A DNA stretch of 64,000 nt from CAZHHH01 sp052400685 (GTDB taxonomy: Bacteria > Bacteroidota > Bacteroidia > Bacteroidales > Marinilabiliaceae), in NCBI GenBank assembly GCA_052400685.1, contig JBQTGJ010000011.1, one strand, 5' to 3'. Under the pieces are notes generated by a model, which did not search any database, was not told where the DNA came from, and saw only the letters and a list, made by a program, of their open reading frames with translations. Position numbers and translations under genes: made by a program. Shown in pieces: positions 1-9,017 of the stretch; the stretch's first letter is position 1; every line of letters begins with the position of its first letter.

Positions 1-2787
1 TCAGAGTTTCTGTTTAATGACGTCAGCACTGACTTGTATTTTCTGGCATGGACTACCACACCATGGACGTTACCATCCAATACCGCTTTGGCTGTGGGTG
101 CCAATATTACCTATGTTAAGGTACGCTCATTCAACCCTTATTCCGGCGAGCCGGTTACCGTTATTGTGGCCAAAGATCTGGTTGGCGCTTATTTTAATGA
201 GAAAAATGCCGGTCTGAAACTTGAGGCGTATGTGCCGGGTGATAAAAAAATTCCTTTTCAGGTTTTTGACGAATTTAAAGGCAGTCAGTTAAAAGGACTT
301 GCCTACGAGCAATTGATACCATGGATTAAACCCATGGGCGACGCATTCAGAGTTATTACCGGTGATTTTATCACAACGTCGGATGGTACCGGCATTGTCC
401 ATATAGCACCGACCTTTGGTGCCGATGACGACAGGGCGGCCAAGGTTGCAGGTATTGCACCTCTGATTTTGATTGACCGTGAAGGTAAGCGACAGCCAAT
501 GGTCGACCGCACTGGTAAATTTTTCCTCATAAAAGATCTTGATGCCGATTTTGTTAAAAATCAGGTGGATGTTAAAGCCTATGGAGAGTATGCCGGCCGT
601 TTCGTGAAAAATGCTTACGACGAGAAGCTCACCGATGCCGATGCTTCGCTTGATATCGATTTGTCGGTTATGCTGAAAAAGGAAAATAAAGCCTTCAGAG
701 TCGAGAAGCATGTTCACAATTATCCGCATTGCTGGCGTACAGATAAGCCTGTGTTGTATTACCCGCTTGATAGCTGGTTTATTAAAACGACGGCGCTTCG
801 TGATCGTATGATCGCCTTAAATAACACCATCAACTGGAAGCCCGAAAGTACCGGTTCCGGTCGGTTTGGCAAATGGCTCGAAAATCTTGTGGACTGGAAT
901 CTCAGTCGTTCCCGTTACTGGGGCACGCCACTGCCAATTTGGAGGGCCGAAGATGGTTCTGCTCAAATATGCATCGGCTCGGTTGCCGAGTTGTACCGGG
1001 AAGTGGAAAAAGCCGTTGCAGCCGGTGTGATGGATAAAAATCCGTTGGCCGGATTTGTGGAAGGCGATAACAGCAAGGCCAATTACGAAAAATTTGACTT
1101 GCACCGTCCTTTTGTTGATGATATTATTTTGGTGTCTGACGATGGCAGGCTAATGTATCGCGAACCCGACCTGATTGATGTTTGGTTCGATTCAGGTGCT
1201 ATGCCTTATGCACAGATGCATTTTCCTTTTGAACAGCCCGATGCCGATATTGACAATGCGGCCTCGTCCATCCCTTTCCCGGCCGATTTTATTGCTGAAG
1301 GTGTGGATCAGACGCGTGGCTGGTTTTTTACCCTGCATGCGTTGTCAACCATGTTGTTCGATTCGGTGGCTTTCAAAAATATTATATCCAATGGTTTGGT
1401 TCTCGATAAGAAAGGGAATAAAATGTCCAAACGATTGGGCAATGCTGTTGATCCGTTCTCTGTTATTGAAGAGTATGGCTCCGACCCGTTGAGGTGGTAC
1501 ATGATGACCAATTCGCAACCATGGGATAACCTGAAATTCGATATCTCAGGTATTGATGAGGTGAAAAGGAAATTTTTTGGGACGCTGTATAACACCTATT
1601 CTTTCTTCTCGTTGTATGCCAATGTTGATGGGTTTACCGGACAGGAACCACAGGTGCCTGTGTCTCAACGACCCGAAATAGACCGTTGGGTGATTTCTTT
1701 GCTCAATAGCCTGGTGAAAGACGTGGTAAATGCTTACGAGAGCTATGAACCAACGCGTGCCGGCAGAGCCATTCAGGAGTTTGTTACAGAAAATCTGAGT
1801 AACTGGTATGTGCGGCTGAATCGTAAGCGTTTTTGGGGCGGTGGTATGACACCCGATAAACTGGCAGCTTATCAGACCTTATATCAGTGTCTCGAAACCG
1901 TGGCTCAACTGGGAGCGCCCATTGCTCCTTTTTATATGGACCGTTTGTATACTGATTTAAATTTGGTATCAGGTTTGCATTCCGAATCGTCGGTTCACAT
2001 CGGGACCATGCCTGAGTGTGACGATGCTTTGATTAATAAGGATCTGGAGGAACGGATGGCTTATGCTCAGCAGATTTCTTCAATGGTGCTGGCATTGCGT
2101 CGTAAGGTGAGCATCAAGGTGCGGCAGCCGCTTCAGAAAATTATGGTGCCGGTGTTAAATCAAACATTCGAGGATCAGCTGGAGGCGGTTAAAGATCTGA
2201 TTTTGGCCGAGGTTAATGTAAAGGAATTAGAATATCTGAAAGACGATGGCGGCGTTTTAGTGAAGAAAATTAAGCCTAATTTTAAAACCCTTGGACCGAA
2301 ATACAGTAAACTGATGAAATTAATCGCCGCAGCTGTTAATAACATGACTGCCGATGATATAAAAGTGTTTGAGCGTGACGAACGGTTTCCTGTCAATATC
2401 AATGGCGAGGAGATTGTGTTGCTGTTGGAGGATGTTGAAATTTTGAGCGAGGATATTCCCGGTTGGCTGGTGGCGAACGATGGCCGTATTACTGTGGCTT
2501 TGGATATCACCATTACCGACCAACTGCGTGAAGAAGGCGTGGCGCGTGAACTGATAAATCGCATCCAGAATATTCGAAAAGATAGTGGATTGGATGTGAC
2601 AGATAAAATTAGCTTGCAGATACAGAAGCATGCGGCCATTAACAGCGCTGTGACGAAGTATTCCGATTACATAGGAACGCAGGTGTTGGCGCAGGAAATT
2701 AAGCTGGTGGATAAGTGTGGGGAAAAGGCAATTTCTGTTGAACTGGATGCTGATTTGGTGACATATATTTTTATTGAAAAGAGTTAA
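1..2787 (+). CDS. ileS: Isoleucyl-tRNA synthetase, 5'-truncated by window start
   Basis: Cytoplasmic class I aminoacyl-tRNA synthetase that charges tRNA-Ile. The frame is open from base 1 with no start in the window, so the N-terminus (HIGH motif) lies upstream; 928 residues are visible. Seen: the threonine-rich editing (CP1) motif TTTPWTLPSN near the start, and the KMSKR catalytic loop at 1420-1434. After that comes the anticodon-binding helical domain and a long C-terminal extension without an obvious zinc-finger cysteine set, as is usual for the roughly 1,100-residue Bacteroidota enzymes. A TTG at 34 is an internal leucine codon, not the start. The DksA-like gene and lspA follow on the same strand with a 24-bp gap, which looks like one transcription unit. 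Confidence 0.97.
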   Translation, partial: SEFLFNDVSTDLYFLAWTTTPWTLPSNTALAVGANITYVKVRSFNPYSGEPVTVIVAKDLVGAYFNEKNAGLKLEAYVPGDKKIPFQVFDEFKGSQLKGLAYEQLIPWIKPMGDAFRVITGDFITTSDGTGIVHIAPTFGADDDRAAKVAGIAPLILIDREGKRQPMVDRTGKFFLIKDLDADFVKNQVDVKAYGEYAGRFVKNAYDEKLTDADASLDIDLSVMLKKENKAFRVEKHVHNYPHCWRTDKPVLYYPLDSWFIKTTALRDRMIALNNTINWKPESTGSGRFGKWLENLVDWNLSRSRYWGTPLPIWRAEDGSAQICIGSVAELYREVEKAVAAGVMDKNPLAGFVEGDNSKANYEKFDLHRPFVDDIILVSDDGRLMYREPDLIDVWFDSGAMPYAQMHFPFEQPDADIDNAASSIPFPADFIAEGVDQTRGWFFTLHALSTMLFDSVAFKNIISNGLVLDKKGNKMSKRLGNAVDPFSVIEEYGSDPLRWYMMTNSQPWDNLKFDISGIDEVKRKFFGTLYNTYSFFSLYANVDGFTGQEPQVPVSQRPEIDRWVISLLNSLVKDVVNAYESYEPTRAGRAIQEFVTENLSNWYVRLNRKRFWGGGMTPDKLAAYQTLYQCLETVAQLGAPIAPFYMDRLYTDLNLVSGLHSESSVHIGTMPECDDALINKDLEERMAYAQQISSMVLALRRKVSIKVRQPLQKIMVPVLNQTFEDQLEAVKDLILAEVNVKELEYLKDDGGVLVKKIKPNFKTLGPKYSKLMKLIAAAVNNMTADDIKVFERDERFPVNINGEEIVLLLEDVEILSEDIPGWLVANDGRITVALDITITDQLREEGVARELINRIQNIRKDSGLDVTDKISLQIQKHAAINSAVTKYSDYIGTQVLAQEIKLVDKCGEKAISVELDADLVTYIFIEKS

Positions 2788-2811
2788 TAGTATTCCTTAA
2801 TACCAAGTATT

Positions 2812-3189
2812 ATGAGCGAAAAGACCAGATATTCAGATGCTGAACTCCAGGAGTTCAAAGAATTGATTCTCCAAAAACTTGATAAAGCCCGAAAGGATTA
2901 CGAGTTGTTGAAGAATACTATCACGATGGAGGATGGTAATGATACCCAGGACACTTCGCCTACATTTAAAGTGCTGGAAGAAGGTGCTTCTGTATTATCG
3001 AAGGAAGAAGCCGGTAAACTGGCTCAGCGCCAGCAAAAGTTTATTCAGCATTTGCAGGCTGCGCTGATCCGTATCGAAAATAAGACGTATGGTATTTGCC
3101 GTGAAACAGGACGGCTTATCCCCAAAGAGCGGCTTAGGGCGGTTCCTCATGCAACATTGAGCATTGATGCTAAGTTAAATCAGAAGTAA
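2812..3189 (+). CDS. TraR/DksA-family regulator with degenerate zinc finger
   Basis: A 125-residue protein of the TraR/DksA family, whose members bind the RNA polymerase secondary channel. The N-terminal two thirds are charged and helical (coiled-coil-like, residues about 8-90). The C-terminus has the family segment YGICRETGRLIPKERLRAVP. Of the four cysteines of a classical C4 finger only one is visible, so zinc binding is probably lost; from memory this is common in Bacteroidota homologues. The ATG at 2812 begins 24 bp after ileS, and lspA follows. The ileS-dksA-like-lspA order is, from memory, recurrent in the phylum. Family assignment is firm; the physiological role is inferred. Confidence 0.9.
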   Translation: MSEKTRYSDAELQEFKELILQKLDKARKDYELLKNTITMEDGNDTQDTSPTFKVLEEGASVLSKEEAGKLAQRQQKFIQHLQAALIRIENKTYGICRETGRLIPKERLRAVPHATLSIDAKLNQK

Positions 3190-3300
3190 GCATTTTATCG
3201 TGTTTTATCTTTTGCTATCAACACGTTTATTAAGTGCTTGAAGGGTCTTGTGCGTTTTTTATTATTCCACGAGCCCTTTTTATTTTTAAAACTTTTCGTG

Positions 3301-3921
3301 ATGAACAAGTTATCCAAATCATTGATTATCATTTTAGCCGTTTTATTAATTGACCAGGGACTGAAAATTTGGATCAAAACCAATATGATGCTTGGTCAGG
3401 AATATCATATCTTCGATTGGTTTATTATTCATTTTGTTGAGAATAACGGGATGGCTTTTGGTATGGAACTGTCCGGTAAGTTTGGAAAGGTGGTTCTCAG
3501 TGTTTTTCGTATCGTGGCGGTATTTGGTATCGGCTGGTATCTTTATAAAATTGCGAAAGATGAGAAATCGTCAATGGGCCTCATTGTGTGTGTCAGCATG
3601 ATATTGGCCGGCGCTTTGGGTAATATTATCGACAGCGCTTTTTATGGTTTGTTGTTTGATGCCAGCTATGGTAATGTGGCTGCCTTTTTACCCGATGGGG
3701 GAGGTTACGCCCCATTTTTGCATGGTAAAGTGGTCGATATGTTCTATTTTCCACTGTGGAAAGGTTTTTATCCCGATTGGCTGCCATGGGTTGGTGGCGA
3801 ACGTTTTATCTTTTTCCGGCCTGTGTTTAATGTGGCCGATGCTTCTATTTCGGTGGGAATTATGATCTTGCTTATTTTTCAAAAGAAGTTTTTACCCCAT
3901 CCCGCTGTGGAGGTGGAATAA
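3301..3921 (+). CDS. lspA: Lipoprotein signal peptidase (signal peptidase II)
   Basis: Inner-membrane aspartyl protease that removes the signal peptide from diacylated prolipoproteins; its substrates here would include the SusD, SusE, GH2 and GH53 lipoproteins further along the window. About 206 residues with four predicted membrane segments. The two family aspartates are visible: D111 in GNIIDSAFYG and D180 in FNVADAS. The Bacteroidota-type insertion between them (FLPDGGGYAPF region) makes it longer than the E. coli enzyme. I chose the ATG at 3301 (MNKLSKSLIIIL), which starts directly before the first membrane helix; the in-frame TTG at 3238 would add 21 unlikely residues. A hairpin terminator follows. 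Confidence 0.96.
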   Translation: MNKLSKSLIIILAVLLIDQGLKIWIKTNMMLGQEYHIFDWFIIHFVENNGMAFGMELSGKFGKVVLSVFRIVAVFGIGWYLYKIAKDEKSSMGLIVCVSMILAGALGNIIDSAFYGLLFDASYGNVAAFLPDGGGYAPFLHGKVVDMFYFPLWKGFYPDWLPWVGGERFIFFRPVFNVADASISVGIMILLIFQKKFLPHPAVEVE

Positions 3922-3965
3922 AGTGTCGAGCTGACTTCGAAACCTTGTTTCAACGATTGTATAAT

Positions 3966-4016
3966 GACGGAATGTATTGGGTCGTTTTAATGGCTCAATG
4001 TTATTCCGTCTTTTTT
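3966..4016 (+). terminator. Rho-independent terminator after lspA
   Basis: The arms GACGGAAT (3966-3973) and ATTCCGTC (4003-4010) pair, with further interrupted pairing inward, and are followed by TTTTTT. It lies 45 bp after the lspA stop and probably ends the ileS-dksA-like-lspA transcript. Confidence 0.8.
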
Positions 4017-4137
4017 ATGTCTGATAATTATTGGTGTTAGGTTGAAATTTAGAGATGTGATTTAAACCCGGATTTAAGGTGGGTATTCTGAGTTTTAAGG
4101 GATATTGGGGTTGTTTTCCGCCTCCGGAAATATTCGT

Positions 4138-4262
4138 TAAGGAAATTACTTGCAGTGGCAGTATTTTAATAAATTGAATTTTTCTACGTTCGGTATTGTT
4201 GCAAACAAGTTTGCATACTGCACTTTCAGTGCGTGAAAATGAACAAATGTAACGCAGTAGCC
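4138..4262. repeat. Dispersed repeat family C, copy 1
   Basis: This stretch is closely similar to 21183-21275. Both contain AAATTACTTGCAG, then ACGTTCGG, then the dyad TTGCAAACAAGTTTGCA followed by ACTGC. No credible gene overlaps it. It could be a relic of a mobile element or a structured intergenic repeat; the sequence does not decide. Confidence 0.6.
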
Positions 4263-4390
4263 GCACTTTCCAGATAACCACCAATAGCCCTGAAAGGGCG
4301 TAAGCAACAGCATAGGGCAACGCCCTGTGTATCTGAGCGACCATATAACAAAGCCCTGTAAGGGCGTAAACCAAACAGTTATACAAACGT
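4262..4390. repeat. GCCCTGwAAGGGCGTAA-type dyad repeats (family E)
   Basis: Two copies of AGCCCTG(A/T)AAGGGCGTAA lie about 70 bp apart, each a short palindrome (GCCCT/AGGGC), with a third related piece, GGGCAACGCCCTGTGT, between them. Read on the minus strand they give a 133-codon open frame with ALTGL/ALSGL repeats. From memory, such frames are often annotated as hypothetical proteins in Bacteroidota but are only translated repeat DNA. Confidence 0.5.
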
Positions 4391-4720
4391 AACGAAGGCG
4401 TTGACTTTATAGACAAACACTAATTAGCGGCTGCCCATAAACCAGGTGTTTGAACTATAAAGTTCAAATTCAAGGCTTGCGAAGTCATAAAAATCAAGGC
4501 GTTTACTTTCCGTAAACAACTGTTTTTATGACAAGCATAATGCAGAAGTTGGCTTTTATAGACAAACATTATTTAGAGGCTGTCCATAAACCAGGTGTTT
4601 GAACTATAAAGTTCAAATTCAAGGCTTGCGAAGTCATAAAAATCAAGGCGTTTACTTTTCGTAAACAACTGTTTTTATGACAAGCATAACGCAGAAGTTG
4701 GCTTTATAGACAAACACTAA
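4391..4720. repeat. Dispersed repeat family A, tandem copies A0 (partial), A1, A2
   Basis: There are two almost identical copies of about 147 bp (A1 about 4425-4571, A2 about 4574-4720), preceded by the right end of a third (4391-4424). Each copy begins TAG(A/C)GGCTG(T/C)CCATAAA and ends with TTTATAGACAAACACTA, which are imperfect inverted repeats of each other (13 of 17 positions for A2). The middle holds a dyad running from CATAAAAATC...GTTTAC to GTAAAC...TTTTTATG. The right end of A2 touches the stop codon of the DUF4293 gene. Further copies are at 6346, 24133 (inverted), 25581 and 41359 (partial). No transposase is encoded. Confidence 0.85.
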
Positions 4721-5182
4721 TTAGCGGATTCGATCCAGACTTTTCACCAATGCCTCATCTTTCCCTATTGCACGAATGGCTAGTATTACGAGAATGATGG
4801 CTATGAGAGGCAGTACTATTGCCGGCGTGTAACTGACTTCGGCTGCCAGTTCTTTTGCACCTGCCTTGCCAAAATAGAATATCAGCCCTGATAACCCGGC
4901 CAATAGTCCCAATGAGAGGCCGGCTATTCGTATCTGTAACAACCTTTTTTTAAACATAAAAATAGTTATCACAATTAAAAGGACTGTCATACAGAGGAGA
5001 ATGGTTAGCGCACTGGCTGGCATTACAGGAGCTGCCGGTGTTGAAGCGACTTCTTCGATGCCGGAATAGATCAGTTTGTAGGTGGCTGTTTCCGAAGCCA
5101 GATTGGCCATGTTGATGAAAAACAGATCACCGGTTAAAAAGAGTGCTAACAGTAAATATACGGTTTGAATACGTTGTATCAT
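4721..5182 (-). CDS. DUF4293-type four-helix membrane protein
   Basis: About 153 residues with four hydrophobic segments: near the N-terminus after MIQRIQTVYLLL, then ILLCMTVLLIVITIF, LSLGLLAGLSGLIFYF and IVLPLIAIILVILAI, ending in a short charged tail. The MIQRIQ opening and topology match the Bacteroidota DUF4293 family of unknown function. The start at 5182 was chosen over the in-frame one at 5209 because it gives the family N-terminus. The stop codon sits at the edge of repeat A2. It is alone on its strand, and no function can be assigned. Confidence 0.8.
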   Translation of the reverse strand: MIQRIQTVYLLLALFLTGDLFFINMANLASETATYKLIYSGIEEVASTPAAPVMPASALTILLCMTVLLIVITIFMFKKRLLQIRIAGLSLGLLAGLSGLIFYFGKAGAKELAAEVSYTPAIVLPLIAIILVILAIRAIGKDEALVKSLDRIR

Positions 5183-5472
5183 AGTTGAAATTTTGCACAA
5201 AAATAACAAGATTTTTGCGGTTGTGAAACTAAGATTTGCATATCTCTTTAAAAAGACGGTTTTGCTCTGGATATCAGTTGTTAATAGACTGTTGATAATT
5301 AATTTCTTGTATTTCCATATATTTTTTGTTATTTTGAATACGTTTATTCACAATAATGTGGTGCTGTGGTAGTTGTTCCTGTTGGAATCTCATTTTATTC
5401 AGGCTGTGGTATGAGCATAAAACCGGCCCGGATATTGGTGAATAGAAATTTTATTAGTGTTAAATAACTTGT

Positions 5473-6348
5473 ATGAAACCTATTGCGAATTCTGAATTGA
5501 TAATTAATCCCGATGGTTCTGTATTCCATCTTCATATAAAACCCGGACAATTGGCATCACGGGTCATTTTGGTGGGTGACCCCGGTCGGGTTGATATGGT
5601 CGCCGGCTTTATGAGCCGTATCGATTACAGCGGTTATAACCGGGAGTTTGTGTGGAAAACAGGCGTCTTTAATGAGGTCGCTTTCACTGTTTTATCGACA
5701 GGTATCGGTACCGATAATATCGATATTGTCATGAACGAGCTGGATGCATTGGTTAATATTGATTTTGAAACGCGGCTGCCAAAGGCTGAGCACACTACGC
5801 TTACCATTGTTCGTGTGGGTACATCCGGTTCTTTACAGGAGGATTTGCCGGTCGACAGTTGGGTGTTAAGCGAGAAAGCCATTGGTTTCGATGGGTTGCT
5901 GAATTTTTATGATGGCCGGGATGGCGTGGCTGACCTGGGGTTTGAAAAGGCATTTGTTGATCATACCGGTTGGATTAAGTCGCTGCATGCCCCTTATGTT
6001 GTTAATGCCGATGACGATTTGGTCAAACGACTGGAAGGAGCGCCGGTTATTAAAGGCGTGAACATTTCTGCGCCGGGTTTTTACGGTCCGCAAGGTCGGG
6101 TGCTTCGTTTGCCTTTAGCAATGCCGGATTTGAATTCAGCGGTGACTGCGTTTAGGTATAACAACTATCGAATTACCAATTATGAGATGGAGTGTTCCGC
6201 AATATATGGTCTCTCGGCTTTGTTAGGACATAAGGCGGTTACCGTTTGTGTTATTATAGCCAACCGTTGGCAGGGCACTTATAGTAAGGACTATAAAAAA
6301 GTGGTTAAGCAGTTGGTCGGTTATGTTTTTCAGGCACTCTCAAAATAG
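5473..6348 (+). CDS. Nucleoside phosphorylase (uridine phosphorylase-like)
   Basis: Cytosolic PNP/UDP-family phosphorylase of 291 residues, expected to cleave a nucleoside with phosphate to base and (deoxy)ribose-1-phosphate in salvage. Seen: the phosphate-binding GDPGR motif near residue 36, STGIGTDN followed by an RVGTSGS segment, and NYEMECSAIY near the C-terminus, which matches the family nucleoside-binding EMEC-type motif. Substrate preference cannot be read with certainty; uridine phosphorylase is the best guess from overall appearance. The gene is monocistronic, and its TAG stop forms the first three bases of repeat copy A3. Confidence 0.88.
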   Translation: MKPIANSELIINPDGSVFHLHIKPGQLASRVILVGDPGRVDMVAGFMSRIDYSGYNREFVWKTGVFNEVAFTVLSTGIGTDNIDIVMNELDALVNIDFETRLPKAEHTTLTIVRVGTSGSLQEDLPVDSWVLSEKAIGFDGLLNFYDGRDGVADLGFEKAFVDHTGWIKSLHAPYVVNADDDLVKRLEGAPVIKGVNISAPGFYGPQGRVLRLPLAMPDLNSAVTAFRYNNYRITNYEMECSAIYGLSALLGHKAVTVCVIIANRWQGTYSKDYKKVVKQLVGYVFQALSK

Positions 6349-6495
6349 AGTCTGTTCATAAACTAAGTGTTTGAAATATAAAAGTTCAAATACAAGGCTT
6401 GCCCGGTTTGATAACTGTGAGTTTACAGTCCTAAATGACCTTATTGAAGATAACCTTAACGCAGAAGTTGGACCTTTTTTATCAAGCATCAAATA
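6346..6495. repeat. Dispersed repeat family A, diverged copy A3
   Basis: It starts TAGAGTCTGTTCATAAAC and shares GTGTTTGAA, AGTTCAAA, AAGGCTTGC and ACGCAGAAGTTGG in order with A1/A2, but the centre is diverged. The first TAG is the stop codon of the nucleoside phosphorylase gene. Confidence 0.7.
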
Positions 6496-6555
6496 AAAGA
6501 ATGAAAAACAATTGTTTTTTTGCATTCATTAATCTTGATATAGCTAACCAATCCT

Positions 6556-7422
6556 ATGGATAAAAAGAAGATTCAGGCATTAATAACTTTGTTGGATGAT
6601 CCAAATCAAGAGATCTTCAGTGCGGTGGAGGGAGAATTGCTGAAAGAAGAAGTGGTGATTGTGCCGGAGCTTGAAAGGGCCTGGGAGATGACTATGGATG
6701 CAGGGTATCAGCGACGCCTGGAAAATTTGATTCACACCTTGCAGTTTCGAAATGTTAAAGGTGAGTTGCGAAACTGGCTGGTTTCATCTGATGATTTGTT
6801 GTATGGTGCTTATCTGGTGTCCAAATACCAGTATCCGGAGTTGCAGTATGAAGATGTCAATGCCAAGCTGACAAAAATTAAAACGGATGTCTGGTTGGAG
6901 TTGAATGATCATTTAACGGCGCTTGAGAAAGTCCGGATCATTAATCATATCATGTTTGATGTTTATGGATATGCCCGCAATAAAACCAATTTTATGGCTG
7001 CGCAGAACTCTCTTGTCTGCGATGTGCTTGATACCCGAAAGGGAAATCCTATTTCTTTATCGGTTATTTATTCGGTAGTGGCGCAAAGGCTTGGATTACC
7101 TGTATTTGGCGTTAATTTACCCAAAAATTTTATACTGGCTTATATGGACGATGGCATCGATTTGGTGCATTCCAAAAATGGTGTTGAGGGCTCGGTTTTG
7201 TTTTATATTAACCCCATTAACAAAGGAGCTGTATTAGGCCGTAAGGAAATTGAATTTTTTATCCGACAGCAAAAGCTTGATTTGTTGGAATCCTATTTTT
7301 TGCCTTGCCACAATCGGGAGATTGTCCGGCGAATGCTTAATAATTTGCTGTATGCCTACGAAACGGCTGGTCAGATTGATAAGACCAATGAAATAAGGGA
7401 ACTGTTATCCATTTTTTCTTAG
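6556..7422 (+). CDS. SirB1/transglutaminase-like core2 protein
   Basis: A 288-residue soluble protein of the SirB1 (Transglut_core2) family. Seen: an N-terminal helical part, then RNKTNFMAAQNSLVCDVLDTRKGNPISLS with the conserved family stretch (N/C-containing, then RKGNPISLSVIY), followed by RLGLPVFGVNLPKNF. The C-terminal helices (residues about 235-288) resemble a single TPR-like hairpin. In the family this fold is related to transglutaminases, but the catalytic reaction is unproven; some members regulate two-component systems. It follows repeat A3 and ends before a strong terminator. Family call good, function unknown. Confidence 0.85.
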   Translation: MDKKKIQALITLLDDPNQEIFSAVEGELLKEEVVIVPELERAWEMTMDAGYQRRLENLIHTLQFRNVKGELRNWLVSSDDLLYGAYLVSKYQYPELQYEDVNAKLTKIKTDVWLELNDHLTALEKVRIINHIMFDVYGYARNKTNFMAAQNSLVCDVLDTRKGNPISLSVIYSVVAQRLGLPVFGVNLPKNFILAYMDDGIDLVHSKNGVEGSVLFYINPINKGAVLGRKEIEFFIRQQKLDLLESYFLPCHNREIVRRMLNNLLYAYETAGQIDKTNEIRELLSIFS

Positions 7423-7481
7423 CCGAGCTGATTGGTGTCACCTTCTGTCATTGAGCTGTTTTCCTGTTTTTATTATATATA

Positions 7482-7527
7482 ACGGCGCACAGAGAACAAT
7501 TGATGTTTGTCTGTGCGCCGTTTTTTT
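7482..7527 (+). terminator. Strong Rho-independent terminator
   Basis: A perfect 12-bp stem, ACGGCGCACAGA (7482-7493) with TCTGTGCGCCGT (7510-7521), has a 16-nt loop and is followed by a T run. It ends the SirB1-like gene and lies between convergent genes. Confidence 0.93.
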
Positions 7528-7552
7528 ATGGGGCGGATTTTGTTGACATGCC

Positions 7553-8992
7553 CTATAGTACAAAATTAATGGGAACTGTGTAGTTGACCCTGACCGGAAC
7601 GCCTCTTTGATAGCCTGGTGTCCACGCAGGCATCTCCCTGATTACTCTCAATGCTTCTTCGCCCAGTAACAAATTGGGGCTTCGCAGGAGCTTTGTATCT
7701 TTTGTGTTGCCGTTTTCATCGATCACGAATTGTACATATACTTTGCCTTCTATGTCATTGGCGATGGCTTCTTCCGGATAATTTATGGTTTCTGCCAGAT
7801 ATTCTTTTAAGGCCTCATTGCCTCCGGGAAATTCAGGCATCTCCTCAACAATCATAAATGTTGCTTTTTTATTGATATCCGAATTCATGTCCGTTTCTAT
7901 CCATTTTTTGTTGAAGATACCTTCTTTTGAATTGATTTTGACGATGCCTGTGGTGCTCGAACTTCCGTATTTAAGAAGTTCCGGCCCTTCTTGTATTAGA
8001 TCCTGACTTTCTATTTCGTCGGGTGTTAATATTTTAAATACCTGTTCCTGAGTGATGTTGTAAACCGACCCGTCAATTACATACACATAATTTTCGTCGG
8101 AAAGATTATTTGAATCCGGGAAGCTCTCATCGGCTTGCGAGCAGGCGTAGATTATTATTACCATCATTGGAATCATCCATAGTGTTTTAAGTTTACTGAT
8201 GGATGTACTTGCTTCTTTTTTCATCATGTTAAAGCGTTTTTGGTTAAGTGAATAGTTGAATGAATGCCCCAGACGGAACAGGTCTCCGCCAATGAGCTGG
8301 TTAAGTAGCGCAGCTTTGTATCGCGCTGGATCTTTTGTCCTTTGCAAAGCTTTTTGATCCGCCAGATATTCGTGGTTTTGACGCATGAAATGACCGTATA
8401 GCTGCGCTATGGGGTTGAACCATTGTGCTATGCGTAATGTCTCTGCCAGCCAAATATCCAGCCAGTGCTTCTCTTCAATATGTGCAGCTTCGTGTTTGAT
8501 AATCTCCTTTAATTCATAGTCGGGGGTGTCATTGTTGACAAATATATAGGTGAAGAAGGAGTAAGCTGCAGCTATATCGGGTGATTTAATTATTTTGTAC
8601 GAACCGGATTGTTCTATGTCACTTTTTTTTATGATTAAAATGGTGCGGCTGATTTGCCAGATCAGGTGAATTAGAAATAGGACGATACCGCACAGGTAAA
8701 TGATTGTTAAATAGTGGTTCCAGTTGATGATGGCTTGTGTTTCTGTTATACTTTGCACAACCGGGAGTTCTGCCAGAATTTTTCCTTGTGTATTTATCAA
8801 TGGCGATGCACTGATGACGTTTGCCCATTTAATTGTCCAAAAAGGAAGTAGTAAGGAAAATACAACGCCAGTGTTTAAAAATATTCGGTTTGTGACAAAG
8901 TCTTTTTCATTTTTTAGAAACAGAACATATATTATCAGGAAACCCGTCGTCCAGAGGGTTGATTTGATAAGGAATAATGTCAATGGCGTCAT
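7553..8992 (-). CDS. BlaR1-like M56 metallopeptidase fused to TonB C-terminal domain
   Basis: About 479-residue inner-membrane protein. N-terminal helices (IKSTLWTTGFLIIYVLF and following) lead to an M56 protease domain with the zinc motif HEAAH at residues 167-171 and the downstream family segment NHEYLADQKAL. A further helix (about residues 265-290) is followed by a periplasmic region with a short receptor-plug-like stretch (VYVIDG, LTPDEIES, KYGSSSTTGIVKINS). The TonB C-terminal domain then runs from EEMPEFPGGNEALKEYL to the end. Start at 8992 (MTPLTLFLIKSTLW) replaces an upstream frame start that would add 38 improbable residues. It is the last gene of the blaI operon, 25 bp after its paralogue. 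By analogy with BlaR1 it would sense an envelope signal and inactivate the repressor; the ligand is unknown. Confidence 0.9.
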   Translation of the reverse strand: MTPLTLFLIKSTLWTTGFLIIYVLFLKNEKDFVTNRIFLNTGVVFSLLLPFWTIKWANVISASPLINTQGKILAELPVVQSITETQAIINWNHYLTIIYLCGIVLFLIHLIWQISRTILIIKKSDIEQSGSYKIIKSPDIAAAYSFFTYIFVNNDTPDYELKEIIKHEAAHIEEKHWLDIWLAETLRIAQWFNPIAQLYGHFMRQNHEYLADQKALQRTKDPARYKAALLNQLIGGDLFRLGHSFNYSLNQKRFNMMKKEASTSISKLKTLWMIPMMVIIIYACSQADESFPDSNNLSDENYVYVIDGSVYNITQEQVFKILTPDEIESQDLIQEGPELLKYGSSSTTGIVKINSKEGIFNKKWIETDMNSDINKKATFMIVEEMPEFPGGNEALKEYLAETINYPEEAIANDIEGKVYVQFVIDENGNTKDTKLLRSPNLLLGEEALRVIREMPAWTPGYQRGVPVRVNYTVPINFVL

Positions 8993-9017
8993 AATCAAGT
9001 TGTTTTGAGTTTTTTTG

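Noticed and set aside
4015..4416. 133-codon minus-strand frame
   Set aside because: It is a translation of repeat families C and E (ALTGL/ALSGL pattern); no start context and no coding bias.
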